Numbered from the stretch's first letter, positions 25,467 to 34,427 are shown. The stretch is DNA of 64,000 bases from Erythrobacter sp. (GCA_009993635.1 JAACTC010000005.1:682001-746000); one strand, 5' to 3'. Notes: a model not told the origin generated them from the sequence alone. A program made the numbers and translations.

Positions 25467-26822
25467 CTATGCCCGGGGAAGCGACAGCCGGACCAGCAGG
25501 CCGCCCAGATCCTCGCTTTCCGCAAGGTCGACCGTGCCGCCGTAAATCTCCGCCACATCGCGCACGATGGCGAGGCCCAGCCCGGTGCCCGGCTTGCCCG
25601 TATCCAGCCGCGCACCGCGGTCGAAGATTTCGACCCGCTTTTCTTCGGGGATGCCCATTCCGTCATCCTCGATCCACAGCACGCAGCAGCGATCCTCAGG
25701 CTCGGCATCGATGGTCACGAACACGCTGCCGCCGCCGTATTTCGCCGCGTTTTCGATCAGATTGCCGATAATCTCGTCCAGATCCTGCCGCTCGATGGAA
25801 ACCTTCGCTTCCTTCGAGCCGTCGATATCGAAGCGCACTTCGGGATAGAGCCGTTCGACCGCGCGCCGCACCGCCTCCGCGCTTTCGCGCACGGGCGTCT
25901 GCGCATGGCCCACGGCGCGGCGGCCCACGGCGCGCGCACGGGCGAGATGGTGGTCGACATGGCGGCGCATCGTGCGCGCCTCGCGAATCACCGTATCGGC
26001 GAGGTCCGGCGCATGCGCGGTTGCGGCGTTGTTGACCACGGTGAGCGGGGTCTTGAGCGCATGCGCGAGATTGCCCGCATGGGTGCGCGCCTCTTCCGCC
26101 TGCCGCTCCGAATGTTCGAGCAGCATGTTCAATTCCTGCACCAGTGGCTGCACTTCGAGCGGCAGCGGATCGGTCACCCGGTTGCTGCCAGAGGTGCGGA
26201 TATGCTGGATGGCCGTCTCGATCCGCCGCAGCGGGCGCAGGCCGACATAGCTTTGCAGCACCACCAGCACCATCAGCCCCAGCCCCAGGATCACGAAGCT
26301 GATCACGAGGATGCGCCGCACCTGATCGATCTGCGCGTCGATTTCGTTGCGCGAGGAGGCGACGGCAAAGGTCCAGCGCGTTTCGCTGCCGGGCAGGATC
26401 GCATCGCGCTGCGCCACGCGCAACGGCTCGCCCTGGAACTGGCGGCTATCGTAGAACAGCACCTCGTCCTTGCCCGAGGATTTCAGCTCCAGCGTCTGGT
26501 CCCATAGCGATCGCGACGGCACCACTTCCTGCCCCCCATCCCCGCTGATCTGCCAGTAGAGACCGGAATTGGGCTCCAGAAACCGCTGGTCCCCCATCGG
26601 GCGGATCAGCCACACTTCGCCGCCCGGCTGGATTTCGGCCGAGGCGATCAGCGCGGTCAGGTTGTTGTTCAGCTGGGTATCGAAATTGCGCACCACCAGG
26701 CTGGTCATCGTGCGGTCGAGCGCGATGCCGCCGCCGAGCAGCAGGACCACGATCCACAGCGCCGAAATGGCGATCATCCTCCACGTGAGACTGCCGGTAT
26801 GCGGCGCGACGAAATCGCGCAT
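25467..26822 (-). CDS. Sensor histidine kinase, PhoQ/FeuQ-like
   Basis: Membrane sensor kinase of a two-component system. It has a first membrane helix (WRMIAISALWIVVLLLGGGI), a periplasmic domain of about 150 residues, a second helix (ILVISFVILGLGLMVLVVLQ), HAMP, the H-box NLAHALKTPLTVV with the phospho-accepting His, the N-box NLIENAAKYG and ATP lid GTGLGLAIV. The frame reaches GTG 26990, overlapping the regulator by 50 bases; I prefer ATG 26822 (GAGGAG just upstream, about 451 aa), since the extra 56 residues are low-complexity Arg/Pro. Partner: the response regulator upstream. Confidence 0.88.
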   Translation of the reverse strand: MRDFVAPHTGSLTWRMIAISALWIVVLLLGGGIALDRTMTSLVVRNFDTQLNNNLTALIASAEIQPGGEVWLIRPMGDQRFLEPNSGLYWQISGDGGQEVVPSRSLWDQTLELKSSGKDEVLFYDSRQFQGEPLRVAQRDAILPGSETRWTFAVASSRNEIDAQIDQVRRILVISFVILGLGLMVLVVLQSYVGLRPLRRIETAIQHIRTSGSNRVTDPLPLEVQPLVQELNMLLEHSERQAEEARTHAGNLAHALKTPLTVVNNAATAHAPDLADTVIREARTMRRHVDHHLARARAVGRRAVGHAQTPVRESAEAVRRAVERLYPEVRFDIDGSKEAKVSIERQDLDEIIGNLIENAAKYGGGSVFVTIDAEPEDRCCVLWIEDDGMGIPEEKRVEIFDRGARLDTGKPGTGLGLAIVRDVAEIYGGTVDLAESEDLGGLLVRLSLPRA

Positions 26823-26940
26823 CCGCTCCTCGTACGCTTCGCCCGCCACCCGATCGGGCGCACGCGGATCGCGCCGGCCCGACCTGCCCGCGCGCGAACG
26901 CCGGTCGGGCGAGCCGGTGGGCGCCGCTTCGGGCGCGCGA

Positions 26941-27618
26941 TTACGCTCTGGGGGCGTCGGCGGGGTCGTCGAGGCTATAGCCAAGGCCACGGATCGTTGT
27001 GATGACTTCCGCGCCCAGCTTCTTGCGGATGCGGGTGACGAAGACCTCGATCGTGTTCGAATCGCGGTCGAAATCCTGATCGTAGATGTGTTCGATCAGT
27101 TCGGTACGGCTGACCACCTTGCCCTTGTGGTGCATCAGGTAGCTCAGCAGCTTGTATTCCTGCGCCGTCAGCTTCACCGGGTCGCCGCCGCGCGTGACGC
27201 GGCCAGAACGCGTGTCAAGCCGCACGTCGCCGGCGGTCAGTTCGCTGCTGGTGTTGCCGGAGGCACGGCGGATCAGCGCGCGCAGGCGGGCGATCAGCTC
27301 TTCGGTCTGGAACGGCTTGGCGAGGTAATCGTCCGCGCCCGCATCCAACCCGGCGACCTTATCGCTCCAGCTGTCGCGTGCGGTCAGCACCAGAACCGGG
27401 AACTTGCGGCCTTCCTTGCGCCACATGCCGAGCACGGTCAGGCCGTCGATTTCCGGCAGGCCGAGATCGAGGATCACGGCGTCGTAATCCTCTGTCGAGC
27501 CGAGATAATGGCCGTCTTCGCCATCGGTCGACAGGTCGACGGCATAGCCGTTCTGTTCCAGCGTCGACTTGAGCTGCTGGCCCAGCGTCGGCTCGTCTTC
27601 CACGATCAGGATGCGCAT
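26941..27618 (-). CDS. OmpR/PhoB-family response regulator, PhoP/FeuP-like
   Basis: A 225-residue transcription regulator: receiver with the acidic pair VEDEP, phospho-Asp in VILDLGLPEIDG, LTARDS and the KP in DDYLAKPF; then a winged helix (LTAQEYKLLSYLMHHKGKVVSRTELIEHIY, NTIEVFVTRIRKKLG). Closest style is PhoP/FeuP of alphaproteobacteria. It lies between a PepSY-type protein gene (103 bases upstream) and the kinase gene, and probably controls envelope functions. Confidence 0.94.
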   Translation of the reverse strand: MRILIVEDEPTLGQQLKSTLEQNGYAVDLSTDGEDGHYLGSTEDYDAVILDLGLPEIDGLTVLGMWRKEGRKFPVLVLTARDSWSDKVAGLDAGADDYLAKPFQTEELIARLRALIRRASGNTSSELTAGDVRLDTRSGRVTRGGDPVKLTAQEYKLLSYLMHHKGKVVSRTELIEHIYDQDFDRDSNTIEVFVTRIRKKLGAEVITTIRGLGYSLDDPADAPRA

Positions 27619-27721
27619 CGGCGTCTTTTCCTTGTCACTTGCACAGTGTCATTGGCAAGCTGGCTCCTTGGAGCGGATGGCGCGTCATCGTCAACAACTG
27701 GACCCTAATTTCCCGGCGATT

Positions 27722-28057
27722 CTAGCGCGCGCGGCTCAGCACGCGGCCGGTCCGTGCGTCGATATCGACGAAGGTGACCCGGCTGTTGCGCATGAACTTG
27801 AGGCGATAGGCGACCGCGTTGGGGTCGTAAGCGGGGCCGAGATACTCGTAGCAATTGCCCTGCCCGCCCGTGTTGGAGCACAGCGGCGCGCCCAGCGTGC
27901 GGAACACGATCGCCTCGATCTGCCGCAGGGGAAGCGCCTTACCCATCTCCGTATCGCGCCGCGCCGCTTCCTGCGCGGAATTGCTCTGAGCGAGCACAGG
28001 GGCAGGCGTTGCGGCGATGGCGCAACCGAGCAGGAGAGAGGCGAGGATCCGTTTCAT
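27722..28057 (-). CDS. Periplasmic PepSY-like protein beside two-component system
   Basis: A 111-residue protein with a clear signal peptide (KRILASLLLGCAIAATPAPVLAQ) and a PepSY-like C-terminus (YRLKFMRNSRVTFVDIDARTGRVLSRAR). Two Cys (PLCSNTGGQGNCYEYLG) could form a disulfide. It is encoded directly upstream of the response regulator and kinase on the same strand, an arrangement seen for PepSY proteins that modulate PhoPQ-like sensors; interaction with this sensor is inferred. Confidence 0.8.
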   Translation of the reverse strand: MKRILASLLLGCAIAATPAPVLAQSNSAQEAARRDTEMGKALPLRQIEAIVFRTLGAPLCSNTGGQGNCYEYLGPAYDPNAVAYRLKFMRNSRVTFVDIDARTGRVLSRAR

Positions 28058-28173
28058 GGTGATGCAAGCAATGCCTTCAACGCGTTGAATAGCCTCTGAA
28101 TGCGGGGGCCTGTCAACCGTTCAGGTTACTGCCTCATTTTATGAATGCCTGCCACATTCGCACGCGGCGCTCC

Positions 28174-28896
28174 TCAATTCACCGCCTCGTAAGTAACGCT
28201 CACGGTCACACCGGTCTCGACCATGCCAGGCTGCACCGGCGGCGCGCCTGCGCTCTGCGCCCGCACCCGAATGCTGTCGGCGGCGTATTCGCGTACAGGC
28301 CCGCTGACGCTTTCGGAAATCTGCAGAACGCGGACGTTCGAATATCCGGCAACGCGAGCGTAATCCAACGCCATGGCGCGCGCCCGCTCCATCGCCCGCT
28401 TGCGCGCTTCAGCTTTCGCAGCGGTATCGTCGGCGACGGAGAAACTGGGACCATTGATATCGGTCGCACCAGCCTGCACCAGCGCATCAAGCACCTCGCC
28501 CACTTCCTCGGTATCACGCAGCGTCACGCTCACCTGGTTGGAGGCCTGATATCCGCGGAAAACCTGACGCTGCGTCTGCTGGTCGTAATCGAAGCGTGCG
28601 CCCAGATTGATCCGGGTCGTCTGAATGTCACGCTCTGGAATGCCCAGCGTGCGGAGCCGGTCGATAACTTGCCGCATCTGAACCGAATTCTGCGACAGCG
28701 CATCTTGTGCGGTCATCGCCTCATTGGTGACACCGGCGCTGATTTTGACAGTGTCGGGCTCCACCTCCACCTGCTCGTTGACCTGCAGTTCGATCACCGG
28801 GCCGGTGGCCTGAACCTGGATATCGGCAGAAAGCGCCGGACTTGCGGCCAGAACCGATGCCGCCAGCGCGGTCGGGATAAGTGCAGTGCGGATCAT
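28174..28896 (-). CDS. SIMPL domain-containing periplasmic protein
   Basis: A 240-residue exported protein of the SIMPL (DUF541) family. Signal peptide MIRTALIPTALAASVLAASPALSA, then the domain: VEVEPDTVKISAGVTNEAMTA, DIQTTRINLGARFDY and GYQASNQVSVTLRD, AEARKRAMERARAMA. Start at ATG 28896; the frame upstream to 29106 runs into the divergent ABC-F gene and is spurious. Bacterial SIMPL proteins have been linked to stress resistance, but the mechanism is unclear. Confidence 0.92.
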   Translation of the reverse strand: MIRTALIPTALAASVLAASPALSADIQVQATGPVIELQVNEQVEVEPDTVKISAGVTNEAMTAQDALSQNSVQMRQVIDRLRTLGIPERDIQTTRINLGARFDYDQQTQRQVFRGYQASNQVSVTLRDTEEVGEVLDALVQAGATDINGPSFSVADDTAAKAEARKRAMERARAMALDYARVAGYSNVRVLQISESVSGPVREYAADSIRVRAQSAGAPPVQPGMVETGVTVSVTYEAVN

Positions 28897-28997
28897 CGAT
28901 ATTCTCCCAGGAAGGATGGTATTGGATCTGTTACCCGCAAGCCGCGCTTGCAGGAAGGCTTGTGGGATAGGCTTGCGCGCCTTAACTCGCCGCAACA

Positions 28998-30815
28998 ATG
29001 GCTCAGCCTCCAATTCTTTCCTGGGAAAACCTCGGCCTCCAGCAGGGTGGCAGGTGGCTGTTCGGCGGCCCCAACCAGGACAATATCGATCTGCATATCG
29101 GCCCACGCGACAGGCTGGCGCTGATTGGCCGCAACGGCGTGGGAAAGACCACGCTGTTCCGCCTGATCGACGGCAAGCTCGATGCCGATCAGGGCCAGCG
29201 AAAGGTCAAGCCCGGCACGCGGATCGTGGTGCTGGAACAGGACCCCGACCTGACCGGCCACGCGACGCTGATGGACTTCGCGCTCGGAGGCGAGAACCCG
29301 CCCGAACAGTACGAGGTAGAGGCCATCGCCGGGCAGCTTGGCATCGACATGAGCCGCGAGTGCAATGGCGCAAGCGGGGGCGAACGACGCCGCGCGGCAA
29401 TCGCCCGCGCGCTGGCGCAAGACCCCGACCTGCTGCTGATGGACGAGCCGACCAACCACCTCGATCTTGCCGCGATCGACTGGCTGGAAAGCTGGCTCGA
29501 CCGCTATACCGGCGCGTTCGTGGTCATCAGCCACGACCGCACGTTCCTGAAGCGCCTGACCCGCGCGACCCTGTGGCTGGACCGGGGCACCATGCGCCGC
29601 AAGGAAGTGGGCTTCGGCGGGTACGAGGCGTGGGAAGAACAGGTCTATGCCGAGGAAGCGCGCGCGGCGGAGAAGCTCGACGCGAAGCTGAAGCTGGAAG
29701 CGCACTGGCTCGAACGCGGCGTGACCGCGCGGCGCAAGCGCAACCAGGGCCGCCTCGAAAAGCTGTGGCAGATGCGTGCGCAGCGCGCCTCGATGATCGA
29801 CACCTCCGGCACCGCCAAGCTGAAGCTGGCCACCGAAGAGGACTTCAAGAGCAAGTCCGTGATCGTCGCGGACCGCGTTTCCAAATCCTACCCGCTGGCC
29901 GACGGGGGCGAGCGGACGATCATCAAGGACTTCTCCCTGCGCATCCAGCGCGGCGACCGCATCGGCATCGTCGGCGCGAACGGCGCGGGCAAGACCACGC
30001 TGCTCAAGCTGCTCACCGGGGAAATTCAGCCCGACGGCGGCAGCGTGGACATTGCCAGGACGCTGACCGGAGTGATGATCGACCAGCAGCGCAGCCTGCT
30101 GGGCGTCGGCAAAACCGTGCGCGAAGTGCTGGCCGAAGGCGGCGACTGGATCGACGTGCGGGGCATCCGCAAGCACGTGCAGGGTTACCTCAAGGAATTC
30201 CTGTTCGACCCGGGCATTGTCGACACCAAAGTCGATATCCTCTCGGGCGGGGAGAAGTCGCGGCTGGTGCTCGCCCGCGAGTTCGCCCGCGCGTCCAACC
30301 TGCTGGTGCTGGACGAGCCGACCAACGATCTCGACCTCGAAACGCTCGACCTCTTGCAAGAGGTCATCGCGGACTACGAAGGCACCGTGCTGATCGTCAG
30401 CCATGACCGCGATTTCCTCGACCGCACGGTCACCGTGACGCTGGGTCTCGATGGGTCGGGCACGGTCGATGTGGTCGCCGGCGGTTACGAGGACTGGGTG
30501 GCAAAGCGCCGCCAGCCGGTTGCCGGCAAGGCGAAGGCTCCGGCAAGGCACAAGCCCTCCGCGGCACCGCCCCCGCCACCGCCGAGCACGAAGCTCGGCT
30601 TCAAGGACCAGCGCGACTACGATACGCTGCCCCAGCGGATCGAGGAACTGGAGCTGGCCATCGCGCGGGGGGAGGAAATCCTCTCCGATCCCGAACTGTA
30701 TTCCCGGGATCCGCAGCGTTTCGCCACCATTTCCAAGGGCGTCGAGAATGCCCGCAGCGAGAAGGACGCGGCAGAGGAACGCTGGCTTGAGCTCGCCGAG
30801 CGGGTCGAGGGGTGA
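28998..30815 (+). CDS. ABC-F family ATPase (Uup/ribosome-associated)
   Basis: A soluble protein with two ABC ATPase domains and no membrane part. Domain 1: Walker A GRNGVGKTT, signature ASGGERRR, Walker B LLLMDEPTNHLD. Domain 2: GANGAGKTTLLKLL, LSGGEKSRL, LVLDEPTNDLD. Between them is the charged P-site tRNA-interacting linker (about residues 215-290), and a C-terminal Ala/Pro hinge and coiled coil as in Uup (RQPVAGKAKAPARHKPS to the end). 605 residues. ABC-F proteins act on stalled ribosomes or in replication/repair (Uup). Overlaps the next gene by GTGA. Confidence 0.93.
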   Translation: MAQPPILSWENLGLQQGGRWLFGGPNQDNIDLHIGPRDRLALIGRNGVGKTTLFRLIDGKLDADQGQRKVKPGTRIVVLEQDPDLTGHATLMDFALGGENPPEQYEVEAIAGQLGIDMSRECNGASGGERRRAAIARALAQDPDLLLMDEPTNHLDLAAIDWLESWLDRYTGAFVVISHDRTFLKRLTRATLWLDRGTMRRKEVGFGGYEAWEEQVYAEEARAAEKLDAKLKLEAHWLERGVTARRKRNQGRLEKLWQMRAQRASMIDTSGTAKLKLATEEDFKSKSVIVADRVSKSYPLADGGERTIIKDFSLRIQRGDRIGIVGANGAGKTTLLKLLTGEIQPDGGSVDIARTLTGVMIDQQRSLLGVGKTVREVLAEGGDWIDVRGIRKHVQGYLKEFLFDPGIVDTKVDILSGGEKSRLVLAREFARASNLLVLDEPTNDLDLETLDLLQEVIADYEGTVLIVSHDRDFLDRTVTVTLGLDGSGTVDVVAGGYEDWVAKRRQPVAGKAKAPARHKPSAAPPPPPPSTKLGFKDQRDYDTLPQRIEELELAIARGEEILSDPELYSRDPQRFATISKGVENARSEKDAAEERWLELAERVEG

Positions 30816-31387
30816 GCCTCGACCGGCTGCGCGACGAGATCGCCGCGTGCCGGGTGTGCGAGGCGGCGCTGGGGTTCGAGCCTCGCCCGGTCGTGCAGTT
30901 CTCCCAAACCAGTCGCATCCTCATCATCGGGCAGGCCCCCGGTAGCAAGGTCCATGCGAGCGGCATTCCGTGGGACGATGCCAGCGGCAACCGGCTGTGC
31001 GAGTGGACCGGGCTGACCTGCGACCAGCTGCACGACCCCGCGCTGGTCGCGATCGTGCCGATGGGGTTCTGCTACCCGGGCAAGGCGAGCGGAGGGGACA
31101 AGCCGCCCCGCCCCGAATGCGCGCCGCTGTGGCATAAGCGCGTTCTCGCCACGCTGCCCGAAGATCGCCTCACGCTGCTGGTCGGTGCCTATGCCCAGAA
31201 AGCGTATCTTCCCGCCACCGCAGGCTGGACGATGGCCCGGAGGGTGGAGCACTGGCGGGAATTCGGCAGCTTCATTCCCCTGCCCCACCCTGCGTGGCGG
31301 TCCACCCTCTTCATGCGCAAGCACCCCTGGTTCGAAGGGGAGCTGATCCCCGACCTGCAGCGGCGCGTGCGCGAGGCCCTCGGCTAG
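30812..31387 (+). CDS. Uracil-DNA glycosylase superfamily protein
   Basis: A 191-residue protein of the UDG superfamily (COG1573-like). IIGQAPGSKVHASGIPWDDASGNRL is the active-site loop with its GQAPG, and PLPHPAWRS the C-terminal HP motif. CRVCEAALGF lacks the full four-Cys FeS set of family 4/5 enzymes. It starts with GTG overlapping the ABC-F stop (GTGA), so translation is coupled. It shares its CTAG end with the convergent GST gene. DNA-repair activity is likely but substrate uncertain. Confidence 0.85.
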   Translation: MSLDRLRDEIAACRVCEAALGFEPRPVVQFSQTSRILIIGQAPGSKVHASGIPWDDASGNRLCEWTGLTCDQLHDPALVAIVPMGFCYPGKASGGDKPPRPECAPLWHKRVLATLPEDRLTLLVGAYAQKAYLPATAGWTMARRVEHWREFGSFIPLPHPAWRSTLFMRKHPWFEGELIPDLQRRVREALG

Positions 31388-31965
31388 CCGAGCCCTTCAT
31401 CCGCCATCGCCTGCTTCACCGCATCGCGCTGCAGATTGCGGTCGCGGTAGGCGACCAGCGATTGCGGCAACTCGACATCCATCTTTTGCGCCCACAGCAG
31501 CGTCACGAACAGGTAGTTGTCCGCGACACTCGGGCCATCGCCGACCAGCCATTCGCGGCCATCCATCAGCGTTTCGGCCAGCTGGTACTTCTTCGCGACG
31601 GTGTTCTTCGCTTTCTCTTTCGCCTCACCTTCAGCACCGCCGAACAGCGGGCCGTAGGCATTGTGGATCTCCGTCCCGATGAAGCCGATCCATTCGTGCA
31701 GGCGCAGATGCTCCTCGCCATCGGGCAGCGAGCCCATTTTCTGCGCGAGGAACGGCAGCACCGCCGCATTCTCCGTCACCAGACCATATTCGTCGGTGAC
31801 GATGGCGGGCACGTAGCCGCGCGGGCTGATCTGGTAGAAGTCCTCGCCATGCTCGGTCTGGTGCTTCGACAGATCGACCCTGACCGTTTCGTGGTCCAGT
31901 CCGCTTTCGATCAGCGCGATATGGCTGGCGAGGCTGCATGCCCCTGGCGAGTAGTAGAGCTTCAT
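31384..31965 (-). CDS. Glutathione S-transferase family protein
   Basis: A 193-residue GST with the beta-class start MKLYYSPGACSLASHIAL (Cys10 as the likely glutathione contact), cis-Pro in PRGYVPAIV, and SNAIL-like TENAAVLPFL (here ENAA). The C-terminal helical domain includes the conserved N-capping box (GPSVADNYLFV). Its 115-base upstream region carries two TGTCA-type palindromes. Substrate unknown. Confidence 0.9.
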   Translation of the reverse strand: MKLYYSPGACSLASHIALIESGLDHETVRVDLSKHQTEHGEDFYQISPRGYVPAIVTDEYGLVTENAAVLPFLAQKMGSLPDGEEHLRLHEWIGFIGTEIHNAYGPLFGGAEGEAKEKAKNTVAKKYQLAETLMDGREWLVGDGPSVADNYLFVTLLWAQKMDVELPQSLVAYRDRNLQRDAVKQAMADEGLG

Positions 31966-31990
31966 GGCTTGGCGTCCTTCGTGTGTGAGG

Positions 31991-32060
31991 TGTCATCCTG
32001 ACAATCCGCAGCGCACCCAAGCGATCCGAAGGGCGCGCCTGACACACCTGACACAGTGTC
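31991..32060. promoter_or_regulatory. TGTCA/TGACA palindromes upstream of the GST gene
   Basis: TGTCA-TCC-TGACA (31991-32003) and GACACAGTGTC (32050-32060), the latter preceded by TGACACACC, lie between the GST start and the end of the DUF6456 gene. Repeated half-sites suggest an operator for a dimeric regulator of the GST gene. The regulator is not identified. Confidence 0.4.
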
Positions 32061-32080
32061 CAAGGGAGGAAAAAGCCGCC

Positions 32081-32554
32081 TCACCGGATGCGATAGAAAT
32101 CCGCCACGCGCTCCAGCGCCAGTTTGAGCACCAGCTTGCCCGAACGCGCGGGCCATTGCAGCGCGCGTTCGGCGGCAGGCAGGCTCTCGCACGCGCACAC
32201 TACCCGCCACAGCACATCCGACAGGCCCGTGCCCGCCGCTGCCAGCGCGCCGTCGAACCGCTGCCTTGCCGCCATCTGCCGTTCGGTGGGCGAAAGCCCC
32301 GCATCGGGCCCGCCCTTGATCCGCACCGGGTCCCACCGCATCGTGACCGATTGCGAGAGCTGCGCGCGTTCGTAGTCCGCCCGCAACCGCTCGCCCGCGT
32401 CGAACAGCCGGTCGCTCAGATGGCCGCGGGCATGGAGCCATGTGAGCGGGCTCTCCGCCAGGTTCACGGTAACCGAACGGCGGCGCGTGCGGCCTCCATC
32501 CGTCCGCCGTGGCCCTTCGCTGGTCAGTTCGCGTTCGACGAGCTCTCGTGCCAT
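32081..32554 (-). CDS. DUF6456 domain-containing protein
   Basis: A 157-residue protein resembling the DUF6456 domain of alphaproteobacteria: NLAESPLTWLHARG, FDAGERLRADYERAQLSQSVTMRWDPVR, LSPTERQMAARQRFDGALAAAGTGLSDVLWRVVCACE and WPARSGKLVLKLALERVADFY. Elsewhere the domain is found with HTH regions, and the C-terminal part here is compact and basic, so a DNA-related role is plausible but unproven. It diverges from an XRE regulator, sharing an operator-rich 95-base gap. Confidence 0.82.
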   Translation of the reverse strand: MARELVERELTSEGPRRTDGGRTRRRSVTVNLAESPLTWLHARGHLSDRLFDAGERLRADYERAQLSQSVTMRWDPVRIKGGPDAGLSPTERQMAARQRFDGALAAAGTGLSDVLWRVVCACESLPAAERALQWPARSGKLVLKLALERVADFYRIR

Positions 32555-32598
32555 GATCTGCTTCTCCCATTTTCAGACACGCACGACTTGCCAAAAAT

Positions 32599-32636
32599 GG
32601 TGAAGTGTAGGAAAGTAAATTCACCAATCCGGTGAA
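32599..32636. promoter_or_regulatory. GGTGAA/TTCACC operator cluster between divergent genes
   Basis: Three half-sites: GGTGAA (32599-32604), TTCACC (32620-32625) and GGTGAA (32631-32636). The last two form a palindrome with a 5-base spacer; the first pairs with TTCACC around 15 bases. They lie between the DUF6456 gene and the XRE gene and are a likely binding site for the XRE protein. Confidence 0.5.
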
Positions 32637-32649
32637 TGGATATTCTGGC

Positions 32650-33222
32650 ATGATCAACCGCATCCGCGACATCCGGCGGCAGAAGGGCTGGACTCTCGCC
32701 GATCTTGCCGCCGCCTGCGCGCCGCCCACAACCGCGCAAACCATCGGGCGGCTGGAAACCGGCACCCGCAACCTGTCGCTCAAGTGGATGGAGCGGATTG
32801 CCGCCGCGCTCGATGTCGATCCGCAAATGCTGGTCCGTTCCGAAGGGGAGCAGACCGTGGCCATCGTCGCCATGCTGGACGAAGACGGCCCCCATGCCCT
32901 CGAAACCCCGCGCGAGGCGGTGCAGCCGGGCGATCTGGGCACGGCGGATACACGCATGGTGATGCAGGTCAGCGCCAGTACCGGCGCCTATCGCGCGGGC
33001 GACCAGCTGTGGCTGCAGCAGATCACTCCGGAAGAGGCGCACCGCGCGATCAACCGCGATGTGCTGGTACCGCGCCGCGCGGGCCGCTTCGCCTTCGGGC
33101 GGCTGGTCGATAGCGAACCCGGCCGGATCGCCCTTCTCCCCCCCGAACCGGGGCGCAAGCAGCTGATCGTGGAAGACCCGGCATGGCTGGCCGTGGCGCA
33201 GACGCTGGTACGCCCGCTCTGA
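32650..33222 (+). CDS. XRE-family regulator with C-terminal S24/cupin-like domain
   Basis: A 190-residue regulator: an N-terminal HTH (INRIRDIRRQKGWTLADLAAACAPPTTAQTIGRLETGTRNLSLKWMERIAAAL) and a C-terminal beta-rich domain (MVMQVSASTGAYRAGDQLWLQQITPEEAHRAINRDVLV) like the LexA/CI-type peptidase fold, but no clear catalytic Ser/Lys pair was seen. Start at ATG 32650; a GTG at 32632 lies inside the operator palindrome. The GT4 gene follows by 2 bases, perhaps co-transcribed. Confidence 0.85.
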   Translation: MINRIRDIRRQKGWTLADLAAACAPPTTAQTIGRLETGTRNLSLKWMERIAAALDVDPQMLVRSEGEQTVAIVAMLDEDGPHALETPREAVQPGDLGTADTRMVMQVSASTGAYRAGDQLWLQQITPEEAHRAINRDVLVPRRAGRFAFGRLVDSEPGRIALLPPEPGRKQLIVEDPAWLAVAQTLVRPL

Positions 33223-33224
33223 CC

Positions 33225-34427
33225 ATGACGACGCCCAGGCGCCTGCTCTCGCTTTCGACGCTCTATCCCAACGCTGCGCGGCCGCGGTTCGGCACCTTCG
33301 TGGCGCATTCGCTGGAAGCCCTTGCCGCACAGCCCGAATGGGAGGTGACGGTGATCAACCCGATCGGCCTGCCGCCGGTGATCGCGGGCGAATATCGCGC
33401 ACTCGCCAAGGCGGCGGTCGATGGAGAGAGCGAAAGCCTGGCCGTTCACCGCCCCCGTTTTACGCTAATTCCGCGCGTCGGCGGGCGGTTCAACCCGCGG
33501 ATGATCGAACGCGCGGTCCTGCCATTGGCGCGAAAGCTGCACGCGGAGCGGCCGTTCGACATGGTCGACGCGCAGTTCTTCTATCCCGATGGCCCGGCGG
33601 CGGCGGCGATCGCGCGCGACCTGAAACTGCCGCTCGCGATCAAGGCGCGCGGGGCGGACATTCACTACTGGGGCGGCAAGCCCTACGCGCGCGCCATGAT
33701 GGTGGAGGCCGCGCAGTACGCCAGTCGCGTGCTCGCCGTGTCACAGGCGCTGTCGGACGACATGGCTGCGATGGGCATGGAGCGCGAAAAGATCGCCATC
33801 CATCACACCGGGCTGGACCGGGATCGCTTCCGGCCATTGCAGAACAATGGCCTGCGCAGGGTGCTGGGTGAACGGCTGTCCATCCCGATGACGCCGCACG
33901 AACCGATCATCGCCACGGTTGGCGCTCTGATTCCGCGCAAGGGGCAGGACCTGGTGCTGCGCGCCTTGTGCGAACTGCCCGCTACGCGGCTGCTGCTGGT
34001 CGGCACCGGTCCGGAGGAGGACGGGCTCCGCGCGCTGGCCGAAAAGCTTCGGCTTGCCGACCGGGTGCATTTTCTCGGCTCGGTCGATCACGACCTGCTG
34101 CCGCTGATCCTGTCCGCGTCGAATGCGATGGTACTGCCCTCCGCCAGCGAAGGGCTCGCCAATGCATGGGTCGAGGCGCTGGCCTGCGGAACGCCCATCG
34201 TGATCGCCGATGTCGGCGGCGCGCGCGAGCTGGTGCGCGGGGCCGCCGCCGGGCTGATCGTGGCGCGCGATCCCGATGCCATTGCCGAGGGTGTGCGCAC
34301 GATCCTCGACCATCCGCCGCAGCCTGCCGAAACCGCACAGGTCGTCGCGCAGTTCGGCTGGAGCCAGCACGCAGAGGCGCTGGCGCAGCTCTATGACGGG
34401 ATCGTGGAAGGCAGCGTGCGGGGCTGA
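33225..34427 (+). CDS. Glycosyltransferase family 4 (GT-B fold)
   Basis: A 400-residue glycosyltransferase. N-terminal domain with RPRFGTFVAHSLEAL acceptor region; the C-terminal GT4 domain shows ATVGALIPRKGQDLVLRAL, LLVGTGPEEDGLRALAE, VHFLGSVDHDLLP and the donor-binding ASEGLANAWVEALACGTPIV with its E-x7-E pattern. Probably uses a nucleotide sugar to build a surface glycan. It begins at ATG 33225, 2 bases after the XRE stop, and abuts secF convergently. Confidence 0.9.
   Translation: MTTPRRLLSLSTLYPNAARPRFGTFVAHSLEALAAQPEWEVTVINPIGLPPVIAGEYRALAKAAVDGESESLAVHRPRFTLIPRVGGRFNPRMIERAVLPLARKLHAERPFDMVDAQFFYPDGPAAAAIARDLKLPLAIKARGADIHYWGGKPYARAMMVEAAQYASRVLAVSQALSDDMAAMGMEREKIAIHHTGLDRDRFRPLQNNGLRRVLGERLSIPMTPHEPIIATVGALIPRKGQDLVLRALCELPATRLLLVGTGPEEDGLRALAEKLRLADRVHFLGSVDHDLLPLILSASNAMVLPSASEGLANAWVEALACGTPIVIADVGGARELVRGAAAGLIVARDPDAIAEGVRTILDHPPQPAETAQVVAQFGWSQHAEALAQLYDGIVEGSVRG

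Noticed and set aside
28893..30551. 552-codon minus-strand frame
   Set aside because: Antisense to the ABC-F gene; no motif, while the ABC-F frame has complete Walker and signature motifs.
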